DNA from: Site-B1 sp963827785 | GTDB taxonomy: Bacteria; Bacteroidota; Bacteroidia; Flavobacteriales; Flavobacteriaceae | DNA length: 64,000 nt | Direction of reading: 5' to 3' | Assembly (NCBI GenBank): GCA_963827785.1 | Contig: CAWHCT010000043.1 | Location: 1-64,000 of the forward strand | Shown: one piece after another, positions 8,995-18,551 of the stretch | Position numbering within the stretch: the first letter of the stretch is position 1 | Layout of the letters: each line of letters starts with the position of its first letter | Program-made: the position numbers and the translations under genes | The notes under the pieces: generated by a model | Seen by the model: the letters and a program-made list of their open reading frames with translations, nothing else | What the model was told of the DNA's origin: nothing | Database searches by the model: none

Positions 8995-9885
8995 ATGATA
9001 GACGTAGTTGTACTTACTGATAAAAGATATTTAAAAGATTCGTCCACGGATCAATATAAGCACAACGTTTTTCATGAAGATGAATTGGTTGTAAATGCTC
9101 TTAAAAAATTAGGTCTTAAGGTACTGCGATTGGCTTGGGATAATTCGGAGTTTAACTGGTCAATCACGAGATTTATTTTATTCCGAACAACCTGGGATTA
9201 TTTTGACCGATTTCAAGAATTTTCAACCTGGCTAAGTCAGGTTTCTAAGAAGACTCGATTATTAAATTCAGAACGAATAATACGCTGGAATATTGATAAG
9301 CATTATTTATTGGATCTACATAAAAATGGAGTCCGCATTACAGAATCTCACTTTTTAGAAAAAGGATCTAAAATTACTCTTCAAAGAATTCATGAGAAAC
9401 TAAATTGGGAGGAAACAGTGCTAAAACCATGTGTTTCTGGTGCAGCAAGACATACTTATAGATTGAATAAAAGCAATATAGAAGCCTATGAGCACGTTTT
9501 TAAGAAACTGATCACTAAGGAATCTATGATTTTACAACCCTTTCAATATAATATTGTTTCGCAAGGTGAAGTTTCGTTGATGGTTATTGATGGAAAATTT
9601 ACTCATGCCGTTTTAAAGACGGCTAAAAAAGGTGACTTTAGGGTTCAGGATGACTTTGGCGGTGAAGTTAGGCCTTATATTCCTAAAAAAGAGGAAATTG
9701 AGTTTGCAGAAAATGCCGTAAAGGCTTGTATTGAACCACCAATATACGCCAGAGTTGATGTTTTTTATGATAATGATGGTATATTAGCGCTTTCGGAACT
9801 TGAATTAATTGAACCTGAATTATGGTTCAGAAATAATCCGGAGGCTGCCAATTTATTGGCTTCGGCATTAAAAAAATTGATATGA
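8995..9885 (+). CDS. ATP-grasp domain protein, glutathione-synthetase fold (DcsG-like)
   Basis: A protein of about 296 residues of the ATP-grasp superfamily. The N-terminal region has the FRTTWDYFDR signature of proteins related to the cycloserine ligase DcsG and uncharacterised RimK-like ligases. The middle holds ATP-binding elements (VLKPCVSGAARHTY, about residues 145-158), and the C-terminus has the metal-binding pattern RVDVF plus ELELIEPELWF. Such enzymes join a carboxylate to an amine or thiol via acyl-phosphate. I chose ATG 8995 over an in-frame TTG at 8989. The neighbouring gamma-glutamyltransferase suggests a peptide ligation or degradation pair, but the substrate is unknown. Its 3' end overlaps the next gene by four bases. 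Confidence 0.85.
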   Translation: MIDVVVLTDKRYLKDSSTDQYKHNVFHEDELVVNALKKLGLKVLRLAWDNSEFNWSITRFILFRTTWDYFDRFQEFSTWLSQVSKKTRLLNSERIIRWNIDKHYLLDLHKNGVRITESHFLEKGSKITLQRIHEKLNWEETVLKPCVSGAARHTYRLNKSNIEAYEHVFKKLITKESMILQPFQYNIVSQGEVSLMVIDGKFTHAVLKTAKKGDFRVQDDFGGEVRPYIPKKEEIEFAENAVKACIEPPIYARVDVFYDNDGILALSELELIEPELWFRNNPEAANLLASALKKLI

Positions 9886-10598
9886 ACACTAAAAAAGCCT
9901 TCAAATGGATTGCTGGTATTGTGATATTTATCGCTTTACCGAGTTTGCTTTTTTATGGTGCTGTATATTGGAAATACAATGAAGCTCTTCCCGATGGAAT
10001 TCAAGGCCCACAAGCTGATTCACTTGCGATAAAAATGATGACTGCCTTAAATTACAATGATTATAAGAATACAAAATATTTAGAGTGGACTTTCAAAAAA
10101 CGTCATCATTATAAGTGGAAAAAGAGTGAAAACTCATGTAATGTATACTGGAAAGAATTTAAGGTTGATCTTGATCTGTCTGATTATTCTATGAGTAAAG
10201 CATACGTGCATAATTTTGAAGTTGAAGGGAATCAAGCAGATAATCTCATTAAAAAAGCCATTAATTACTTCAACAATGATTCGTTTTGGCTGGTGGCTCC
10301 ATTTAAGGTTTTTGATGAGGGTACCGAACGTAGTTTGGTTACACTTGATTCAGGAGAAGAAGCCTTATTAGTGACATATACAACCGGAGGATCAACACCG
10401 GGAGATTCTTATTTGTGGATCTTAGACAAGGATTATAAGCCAACAAGTTTTAAAATGTGGGTTTCAATTATTCCTATTAAAGGTTTATCGGCTTCCTGGG
10501 AAAATTATATCACCACACAAAGCGGTACAATTCTAGCCTCTTTTCATAGACTTTTATTCTTAGGTATTGACTTAATGGATATAAAAGGTACCCCCTAA
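9882..10598 (+). CDS. Hypothetical membrane-anchored protein
   Basis: A 238-residue protein with one N-terminal transmembrane helix (about residues 8-28, IAGIVIFIALPSLLFYGAVY) and a mostly extracytoplasmic C-terminal domain rich in Trp and Tyr. I do not recognise a named family or catalytic motif. It is the last gene of the acpH-ggt-AlkD-ATP-grasp operon, with an ATGA overlap upstream. About 85 bases without a gene separate it from uvrA. Confidence 0.75.
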   Translation: MNTKKAFKWIAGIVIFIALPSLLFYGAVYWKYNEALPDGIQGPQADSLAIKMMTALNYNDYKNTKYLEWTFKKRHHYKWKKSENSCNVYWKEFKVDLDLSDYSMSKAYVHNFEVEGNQADNLIKKAINYFNNDSFWLVAPFKVFDEGTERSLVTLDSGEEALLVTYTTGGSTPGDSYLWILDKDYKPTSFKMWVSIIPIKGLSASWENYITTQSGTILASFHRLLFLGIDLMDIKGTP

Positions 10599-10660
10599 TT
10601 TTATCTTAGTTTTAACATAAGTCTGCCTTCACTCTGCTTCATTATTAAGTCTAAAAAATG

Positions 10661-10668
10661 TACCTTTG
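10661..10668 (+). promoter_or_regulatory. -7 box TACCTTTG upstream of uvrA
   Basis: TACCTTTG matches TAnnTTTG and lies 15 bases before the ATG at 10684. It overlaps the alternative TTG start at 10666, so translation must begin at 10684 and the leader is very short. Confidence 0.5.
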
Positions 10669-10683
10669 CAACTTTGCACATTT

Positions 10684-13513
10684 ATGACCAATTTTGAGGA
10701 AAATATTGAAGTAAAAGGAGCTCGTGTTCACAATTTAAAGAACATTGATGTTAATATTCCAAGGGAAAAATTAGTTGTTATTACCGGGTTGTCCGGAAGT
10801 GGAAAATCCTCTCTGGCTTTCGATACTATTTATGCCGAAGGACAACGTCGTTATATCGAAACATTTTCGGCATATGCCAGACAATTTTTGGGAAATTTGG
10901 AAAGACCGGATGTAGATAAAATTGATGGCCTTTCTCCCGTAATTGCCATCGAGCAAAAGACAACCAGCAAATCTCCAAGATCAACAGTAGGTACTATAAC
11001 AGAAATCTATGATTTTCTTCGACTACTGTATGCACGTGCAAGTGATGCTTATAGTTATAATACCGGAGAAAAAATGGTCAGTTACAATGACGAGCAAATA
11101 CAAGACCTTATTATAGAAAGTTTTGATCAAAAGAGAATTAATATTCTAGCTCCTGTCATTCGGTCCAGAAAAGGTCATTACAGAGAGTTATTTGAACAAA
11201 TTGCCAAGCAAGGATTTGTTAAAGTTAGGACTGATGGTGAAATTCGAGATCTGGTTAAAGGAATGAAACTGGACCGATATAAAACCCATGACATTGAAAT
11301 AGTCATTGACAGATTGAAAATTGATGACAATGCAGATAAGGACAAGAGGCTTTCCGAAACTATTAATACTGCAATGTATCACGGCAATGATGTCATAATG
11401 GTCATAGATCAGGACACCAATCAATCTCGCTATTTTAGCAGAAGCTTAATGTGTCCTTCCTCCGGGATCTCCTACCCTAACCCTGAACCTAATAATTTTT
11501 CTTTCAACTCACCAAAAGGGGCCTGTCCAAAATGTAATGGCATTGGTAGCGTTTATAAAGTCAATAAACACAAAATTATTCCGGATGATACTCTATCAAT
11601 AAAGAATGGTGCCTTGGCACCTCACGGACCGGAAAAAAGCAGCTGGATCTTTAAACAGTTCGAATCAATTGCACAACGGTATAAATTTAATTTAAGTGAT
11701 CCGTATAAAAATATTCCGGAAGATGCCAAACAAATGATCTTATTTGGTGGTAATGAAAAGTTTTCTGTAGACAGCAAAACTTTAGGAATTACAAGAAACT
11801 ACAAAATAGATTTTGAAGGTGTTGCAAATTTTATTGAAAATCAATATAAAACTGCCGATTCCACTTCCTTAAAACGATGGGCAAAAGAATACATGGACAA
11901 AGTCGAATGTGCTGAATGTGAAGGTTCTAGACTAAGAAAAGAATCGCTTTATTTTAAAATAAATGATAAAAATATAGCTGAATTAGCTGCTAAGGATATC
12001 GTGGACCTCAAAATATGGTTTGATGAATTAGAGTCAAACTTATCTGAAAAGCAAATAAAAATATCCGAAGAGATCATAAAGGAAATAAGAACAAGGCTTC
12101 AATTTTTGTTGGATGTAGGTTTAGAATATTTATCACTTAACCGAAGTTCTAAATCGCTTTCAGGAGGAGAAGCACAACGTATCAGACTAGCCACTCAAAT
12201 TGGCTCACAATTGGTTGGAGTGCTTTATATATTGGATGAACCAAGTATTGGTCTGCATCAAAGAGATAATGAAAAATTAATTAAATCTCTGGTTTCTCTT
12301 AGGGATATTGGTAATTCTGTTATTGTAGTTGAGCATGATAAAGAAATGATAGAACGAGCCGATTATGTTATTGATATTGGTCCAAGTGCAGGTAAACATG
12401 GAGGAGAAATAATTAGTGAAGGAACTCCAGCGGAACTTAAAGAACATAATACCTTAACTGCAGATTATCTGAATGGTACAAAATAAATTGAAGTCCCAAA
12501 AAAGAAGAAAAGGAAATGGAAAATCAATTATCCTAAAGGGCTGTACAGGTAACAATTTAAAAAATGTAACCATTGAGTTTCCTTTAGGAAAAATGATTGG
12601 TGTTACAGGTGTTTCAGGTAGTGGCAAATCAACCTTAATTAATGAAACATTATATCCTATTTTAAATGCTCATATTTTAATGGAGTAAAAAAACCAATGC
12701 CTTATAAGAGCATCAAAGGGCTTAGAGCATATTGATAAGGTCATTGATATCAATCAATCTCCAATTGGAAGAACTCCAAGAAGTAATCCGGCGACCTATA
12801 CTGGTACTTTTAGTGAAATACGGAGCTTATTTGCTAAAATACCTGAAGCTATGATTCGTGGTTATAAACCAGGAAGATTTAGTTTTAATGTTACAGGTGG
12901 AAGATGTGAAACTTGCAAAGGTGGAGGATTGAGAGTAATAGAAATGAATTTTCTTCCTGATGTTTATGTTGAATGTGAAACTTGTCAAGGTAAACGATTT
13001 AACCGAGAAACCTTAGAGATAAGATATAAAGGAAAATCGATTAGTGATGTCTTGAATATGACCATTGAAGAAGCCGTTGAATTTTTTGAACATATTCCTA
13101 AAATATATAAAAAATTAAAAACCATTGAAGATGTTGGGCTTGGTTACATCACTCTGGGCCAACAAAGCACAACACTTTCAGGTGGAGAAGCTCAACGAAT
13201 AAAACTGGCAACGGAATTGAGCAAAAGAGATACAGGAAATACATTTTATATACTTGATGAACCTACTACTGGTCTTCATTTTGAAGATATTAGAGTATTA
13301 ATGATAGTTTTGAACAAGCTTGTTGATAAAGGCAATACAGTTGTTATAATTGAACACAATCTTGATGTGATAAAAATGGTAGATTACATTATTGATATAG
13401 GTTATGAAGGAGGAAATGGAGGCGGACAAATTGTAGTCAAAGGAACACCTGAAGAAGTAGCAAAACATAAAAAAAGTTATACTGCAAAATTCCTTAAAAA
13501 AGAATTATTTTAG
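10684..13513 (+). pseudogene. uvrA: Excinuclease ABC subunit UvrA, disrupted by a stop and three indels
   Basis: UvrA is the damage-recognition ATPase of nucleotide excision repair. Reconstructed, the gene encodes about 942 residues, the normal length. It has Walker A GLSGSGKSS near residue 35, zinc-finger cysteines (CPKCNGIG, CAECEG), signature LSGGEAQRIRLATQIG, a second Walker A GVSGSGKSTL, the CETCKGGG/CETCQGKR zinc finger and the second signature LSGGEAQRIKLATELS. The frame is broken in one short zone: a TAA at 12484-12486, one extra A in the A-run 12498-12503, one missing T in the run 12675-12678, and one extra base near 12715-12724. The open pieces are 10684-12486, 12473-12688 and 12689-13513. 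Undoing the lesions restores family sequence (NGVKKPMPYKSIKG). Either local assembly error or very recent inactivation is possible. Confidence 0.88.
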
Positions 13514-13532
13514 CACAAATTAGATATAAAAA

Positions 13533-14222
13533 ATGAGAATAGAAAAGAACAATAAAGGCTGGAATGAAATAAAAACAAACGATTCTTGGGCCATATTCAA
13601 AATAATGGGAGAATTTGTTAGTGGTTATGAAAAACTAAGCCAAATAGGCCCATGTGTATCTATCTTTGGATCGGCCAGAACAAAACCCGGACACAAATAT
13701 TATGAACTTACAGAAGAAATCGCAAAAAAAATAGTAGAAGCAGGATATGGAATAATTACTGGTGGTGGCCCCGGAATAATGGAAGCAGGAAATAAAGGTG
13801 CTCACCTGGGGGGAGGAACATCTGTTGGTTTGAATATTGACCTTCCTTTTGAGCAGCATGATAATCCATACATAGACTCTGACAAAAGTTTGGATTTTGA
13901 TTACTTTTTTGTTCGTAAGGTTATGTTTGTAAAATATTCTCAGGGATTTGTCGTAATGCCCGGCGGATTTGGGACTTTGGATGAGTTGTTTGAAGCCATT
14001 ACTTTAATCCAAACAAAAAAAATTGAATTATTTCCAATAATTTTAGTAGGAAAAGACTTTTGGAGTGGCTTATTTGACTGGATCAAAGAAACTCTTTTAA
14101 CAAAACACAGTAACATTAGTCCTAAAGACTTAGACCTTATCCATATTGTTGACACCTCTGATGAAGTGATCTACATTCTTGATTCATTCTACAAGGAATT
14201 TGATTTGAGTCCTAATTTCTAA
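13533..14222 (+). CDS. LOG-family nucleotide phosphoribohydrolase-like protein (TIGR00730 type)
   Basis: A 229-residue Rossmann-fold protein of the group often mislabelled lysine decarboxylase. The family motifs GGGPGIMEAGNKGA (about residues 75-88) and PGGFGTLDE (about 146-154) are intact. Characterised members cleave the N-glycosidic bond of nucleoside 5'-monophosphates, including cytokinin ribotides. It follows uvrA by 19 bases and precedes the secreted nuclease gene by 7 bases, so it is probably in the same transcript. Substrate is unproven here. Confidence 0.9.
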   Translation: MRIEKNNKGWNEIKTNDSWAIFKIMGEFVSGYEKLSQIGPCVSIFGSARTKPGHKYYELTEEIAKKIVEAGYGIITGGGPGIMEAGNKGAHLGGGTSVGLNIDLPFEQHDNPYIDSDKSLDFDYFFVRKVMFVKYSQGFVVMPGGFGTLDELFEAITLIQTKKIELFPIILVGKDFWSGLFDWIKETLLTKHSNISPKDLDLIHIVDTSDEVIYILDSFYKEFDLSPNF

Positions 14223-14229
14223 CCTTGTC

Positions 14230-15504
14230 ATGAAATTCCCTAGGTCTATCCTGTTCATTTTTCTTTTTTCTACTTCTATTTGTCTTTCACAAGAGACATT
14301 TAAAGTCATGTTCTATAATTTGCTGAACTTTCCTTTGCAAGAGCCGCAAAGCAGAATTCAACATTTAGATTATATTTTAAATGATTATCAGCCGGATATT
14401 TTTATGGTATGTGAATTAAATAATGAAGAAGGAGCACTTGGTATTTTGAACGTCATGCAAGAGATCAATCCGGATTATGAAATGGCAAATTTTGTATTGA
14501 ACACTTCTGACGATGCCATTGGCAACCAGAATGATTTCCAAAATATTATTTATTACAATAGTTCAAAATTTATATTAGAAGCCCAGGATCAAATTACTTC
14601 TGTGTATAGAGATTTTAATCGCTATTCTTTAAAACTCAATACTGTAGAACAAACTTCAAACCCAATTATCTTGGAGGCATTCGTCTGTCACTTAAAAGCA
14701 TCTGATGGTGAAGTAAACGAAAACTTGAGGCTTCAGATGGTAAATGACCTGGAAAGCTATTTGAATAACCCAATTAATAATTTTAACGATAATAGTTATG
14801 TATTATTGGCCGGAGATTTTAATGTCTATTCAGCTGATGAGCCTGCATTTCAAGAATTAATTGATGATTCTAATCCTATTACTTTTGTAGATCCGGCAAA
14901 CAGAGTTGGTAATTGGCATACAAATATTAGTTACTTGGATGTATTTAGCCAATCTACAAGAACATCTTCAGATCTTGGTGGTTCAACCGGCGGATTTGAT
15001 GATAGGTTTGATTTCATATTGACTTCAGGTAACATGTTATCAAATTCCGAGGTGTATTATATTTCCGATTCATATCAAGTCTATGGAAACAATAATAATC
15101 CTTCCTGTTTTAATCAGGAGATAAATTCCGCCTCCTGCAGCGGTTCTGATTTTTCAATGGAACTCAGAGAAGCTCTTTATAATTTTAGCGACCATCTTCC
15201 TGTCACTTTGCAACTGCAAACAAGCCAATCTTTATCTATTGATGAGATTTTCGTGAAAGAACCGATCACATTTATAAATGGAAATATTGTTTCTAATTAT
15301 CTCAGTTTAAAAGTTAATTTTGAATTAATAAATTCCACATATTTAAATATTTATAATACATTAGGACAAAAAGTAAAAACTGTTGCTATTGATAACACAG
15401 GATTCATTGTTGAAGACATTTCCATTTTGGCAAATGGCGTATACTTTTTAATTCTGGACAACTTTGAATCTGTAAAACCACTAAAGTTTATAAAGACAAA
15501 TTGA
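14230..15504 (+). CDS. Secreted endonuclease/exonuclease/phosphatase-family protein with T9SS sorting domain
   Basis: A 424-residue protein. It has a signal peptide ending ...STSICLS before Gln, then an endonuclease/exonuclease/phosphatase domain (about residues 25-330). That domain shows MFYNLLNF, an early acidic site in MVCELNNEEG, the catalytic LLAGDFNVYSADEPA and the late SDHLPVTL. The last 75 residues form a type A T9SS C-terminal domain (YNTLGQKVKTV ... LANGVYFLILDN ... KFIK), so I infer secretion through type IX machinery to the surface or medium. The substrate may be extracellular DNA or a phosphoester; I cannot tell which. It overlaps the next gene by four bases. Confidence 0.88.
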   Translation: MKFPRSILFIFLFSTSICLSQETFKVMFYNLLNFPLQEPQSRIQHLDYILNDYQPDIFMVCELNNEEGALGILNVMQEINPDYEMANFVLNTSDDAIGNQNDFQNIIYYNSSKFILEAQDQITSVYRDFNRYSLKLNTVEQTSNPIILEAFVCHLKASDGEVNENLRLQMVNDLESYLNNPINNFNDNSYVLLAGDFNVYSADEPAFQELIDDSNPITFVDPANRVGNWHTNISYLDVFSQSTRTSSDLGGSTGGFDDRFDFILTSGNMLSNSEVYYISDSYQVYGNNNNPSCFNQEINSASCSGSDFSMELREALYNFSDHLPVTLQLQTSQSLSIDEIFVKEPITFINGNIVSNYLSLKVNFELINSTYLNIYNTLGQKVKTVAIDNTGFIVEDISILANGVYFLILDNFESVKPLKFIKTN

Positions 15505-18335
15505 ATTATCGTTCATTAAATATTTGGTTGATTATATTCATATGTATCAAATCTTTTGGTCAAAACAAAATTGACCTGAAGGCTTATTTTGATGTTGAAA
15601 ATAAACAGATCAGGATCAGTCAAACCATAGAATATTTCAATACATCAAATGATACTCTTGAAACCATTTATCTTAATGATTGGAGCAATAGTTATGCGAC
15701 TAAAACAACGCCATTAGCCAAAAGATTTGCTGAAGAGTTCAGTAATAAATTCCATTTTGCGAGGAATGACCAAAGAGGTTTTACCGTTGTGACATCATTG
15801 AAGAATCAGGATAATTCAGAACTTCAATTTACAAGGCTGATTGGTCAGGATGACATCATTAAGGTAGAACTTCAAAACTCATTGCTGCCTAACGATTCCT
15901 ACAAAATTAGTCTCAATTACATTGTTCAGGTCCCAAGTGATACTTTTACCAGATTCGGAATAACGAATAACAATGATTTTAAATTAAAAAATTGGTATAT
16001 CACTCCTGCAGTTTATGATGGGACATGGCATTATTACAGCAACAAGGATCTTGATGACCTATTTGTTCCAAAAGCCACCCTTAATTTTGAAATAGAATAT
16101 CCAAGGAATTATTTGCTCATTTCTGAATTGGACATTATTGACTTGTCTCTAAACAAAGTCAATCAGGTCATGAAATTGTATGGTAATGACAGAATAGATA
16201 CTAAATTATTTTTAACAAAAATTCCATCATTTAAAACAGTTCAAACTGATTTTTTTACAGTCATTAGCAATATTGAAGATGAAGGTTTAGGTGCTCTTGA
16301 TAAAGCAATAATTACAGACAATATTGCAAAGTTTATACACGATAATCTGGGTAATTATCCGCACAGAAACCTCATGCTGACAAATGTGGAATACAGAGAA
16401 GATCCAATTTATGGTTTGAATTTATTGCCGGATTTTATTCGCCCATTTCCGGATAATTTCCAGTACGAACTTAAGTTATTAAAAACTGCCCTCAGAAATT
16501 ATCTAACTAACACCTTAGAGCTTAACCCGAGAAAAGACCATTGGCTAATTGGTGGCTTGCAAACCTATTATTTAATGAAATATATTGACGAGAACTACCC
16601 AAACATAAAACTCATGGGGAGTTTATCTAAAATTTGGGGTGTAAAATCCTTTCACGCTGCAGAATTGGAGTTTAATGATCAATATCCTTTTTTATATATG
16701 AATATGGCTAGAGCTAATCTGGATCAACCATTGACAATGCACAAAGATTCCCTATTGAAGTTCAACAAGAATATAGCCAATAAATACAAAGCCGGTATTG
16801 GATTGAAATATTTGGACGACTATTTGAATGATAGTATTGTTGATAAAAGTATCAAAGAGTATTTGATAAATAACAAATTGAAGCCTACATCTTCAAAAGA
16901 TTTTGAAGGCATTATAAAATCGAAAACAACCAAAGATATAGACTGGTTTTTTACAGACTATTTGGAAACCACTAAAAAAATAGATTTTAAGATCATTAAT
17001 GTTGAAAAAACCAACGATTCTTTAAGAGTGACCATAAAAAACAGAAGAGACAGCAATGTGCCAATGTCACTGTTTTCAATGAAAAAAGATTCAGTTTTAT
17101 CCAAAGTATGGGTTTCTAATGTCCATGATGAAAAAACTGTGACTATCACTCAAGATGGTGCAGACAGGTTAGTACTTAATGAAAACAAGATAATTCCAGA
17201 AATAAATTTGCGCAACAATACCAAGTCCTTAAAACCATCTTTATTCAATAAACCATTACAAGTAAGACTTTTTAAAGATGTCGAGGATCCAAATTATAAT
17301 CAAGCATTTTTAATGCCGCTCATTGAATATCGTAATATTTATGATGGTTTGCGATTAGGAGCCAAGGTTTACAACAAAACTATATTAAAAAAAGCATTCA
17401 TTTATAAATTTTCACCGCAGTATTCAACAAATTCAAGTTCTCTAACAGGCTCTACGGTAGTGCAGTACAATCAATATCTTGAAAATAACGATCGCTTATA
17501 CAGAATTTATTATGGATTAGGCGGGAGCTATTCAAGCTATGCCGAAGATCTTTTTGTTACGATATTGACACCTAATATTAGTTTCTACTTTAGAGATAAT
17601 TCTGATCTTCGGCTTAACAAGAGAGAAATCCTGAATTTTAGATATGTAGATATAAACAGAGATAAAGACATATTCAAAATTGCCGATGTCACTGAACCAA
17701 ATTACAGTGTCTACAACATTAGATATGTAAACAGCAATCCGGGATTAGTTAATTTTTCCAGTTGGTTTGCCGATTTTCAGATATCACAAACCTTTAGCAA
17801 AATTTCATTGAACTATGAATTTAGGAGGTTATTCAAAAATAATCGACAATTAAATCTTAGATTTTTTGCTGGAACCTTTTTAAGTAATAAAAATGATCCA
17901 AATACAGATTATTTTAGCTTTGCCCTTGACAGACCTACAGATTATCTTTTTGATTATGAATATCTAGGGCGATCTGAAGATTCGGGTATATTCAGCCAGC
18001 AGATCATAATCGCCGAAGGTGGTTTTAAATCTAAATTAGATACACCTTATGCAAATCAGTGGCTTTCTACATTAAATTTAAGCACTTCAATCTGGAACTA
18101 TATTCAGGCTTATGGTGATGTAGGACTGGTTAAAAATAAAGGTCAAAATGCAAAATTTGTTTATGATTCAGGGATTCGTGTCAATTTAGTACAAGATTAT
18201 TTTGAAATATATTTTCCTTTCTATTCTAATCTCGGCTGGGAATTATCACAACCTCGATATAGCGAGAAAATTCGTTTCGTATTGACTGTAGATCCTAAAA
18301 CACTTTTCGGTTTATTCTCAAGAAGATGGTATTAA
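15501..18335 (+). CDS. M1 aminopeptidase-like protein lacking the zinc motif, with C-terminal barrel-like region
   Basis: A 944-residue exported protein starting at TTG, overlapping the nuclease stop, with a signal peptide ending ...IKSFG before Gln. The first half follows the M1 gluzincin layout: an N-terminal beta-sandwich, then a helical domain. Where M1 enzymes have HExxH followed by WLxEGxATYY, this protein reads KTALRNYL and then DHWLIGGLQTYYLMKY (about residues 328-370). Both zinc histidines and the catalytic glutamates are absent. The second half (about 560-944) is rich in alternating aromatic strands and ends in RRWY, which looks like an outer-membrane barrel. I infer an inactive peptidase scaffold tied to the outer membrane. 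A true M1 enzyme lies elsewhere, at 30489-32483. Confidence 0.8.
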   Translation: MNYRSLNIWLIIFICIKSFGQNKIDLKAYFDVENKQIRISQTIEYFNTSNDTLETIYLNDWSNSYATKTTPLAKRFAEEFSNKFHFARNDQRGFTVVTSLKNQDNSELQFTRLIGQDDIIKVELQNSLLPNDSYKISLNYIVQVPSDTFTRFGITNNNDFKLKNWYITPAVYDGTWHYYSNKDLDDLFVPKATLNFEIEYPRNYLLISELDIIDLSLNKVNQVMKLYGNDRIDTKLFLTKIPSFKTVQTDFFTVISNIEDEGLGALDKAIITDNIAKFIHDNLGNYPHRNLMLTNVEYREDPIYGLNLLPDFIRPFPDNFQYELKLLKTALRNYLTNTLELNPRKDHWLIGGLQTYYLMKYIDENYPNIKLMGSLSKIWGVKSFHAAELEFNDQYPFLYMNMARANLDQPLTMHKDSLLKFNKNIANKYKAGIGLKYLDDYLNDSIVDKSIKEYLINNKLKPTSSKDFEGIIKSKTTKDIDWFFTDYLETTKKIDFKIINVEKTNDSLRVTIKNRRDSNVPMSLFSMKKDSVLSKVWVSNVHDEKTVTITQDGADRLVLNENKIIPEINLRNNTKSLKPSLFNKPLQVRLFKDVEDPNYNQAFLMPLIEYRNIYDGLRLGAKVYNKTILKKAFIYKFSPQYSTNSSSLTGSTVVQYNQYLENNDRLYRIYYGLGGSYSSYAEDLFVTILTPNISFYFRDNSDLRLNKREILNFRYVDINRDKDIFKIADVTEPNYSVYNIRYVNSNPGLVNFSSWFADFQISQTFSKISLNYEFRRLFKNNRQLNLRFFAGTFLSNKNDPNTDYFSFALDRPTDYLFDYEYLGRSEDSGIFSQQIIIAEGGFKSKLDTPYANQWLSTLNLSTSIWNYIQAYGDVGLVKNKGQNAKFVYDSGIRVNLVQDYFEIYFPFYSNLGWELSQPRYSEKIRFVLTVDPKTLFGLFSRRWY

Positions 18336-18524
18336 ACTATATTCAGTTTTAAAATTAAAATAATCCATAATTAAACTCTAACCTGTTTAATTAGTTAAAT
18401 TATTAATAAAACTTATGGTATAATTACTCAATTAATTATACTATCAATAATAATTATGTTATTTTATTGTTAAAAACACACTGTGTTTAACATTTTTTGG
18501 ATTGCAATGCAATCAAATTTTAAC

Positions 18525-18532
18525 TAAATTTG
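18525..18532 (+). promoter_or_regulatory. Promoter of the fused E1 gene (-7 box TAAATTTG)
   Basis: TAAATTTG matches TAnnTTTG and is preceded by TTG at 18502-18504 with a 20-base spacer. It lies 19 bases before the ATG at 18552. The rest of the 216-base gap from 18336 is very AT-rich and holds no gene I can see. Confidence 0.6.
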
Positions 18533-18551
18533 CGACATTCAATTTTATACT

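Noticed and set aside
12484..12724. Programmed ribosomal frameshifting in uvrA
   Set aside because: Several shifts in both directions plus a nonsense codon cannot be a single recoding event, and there is no slippery site with a downstream structure that I can see.
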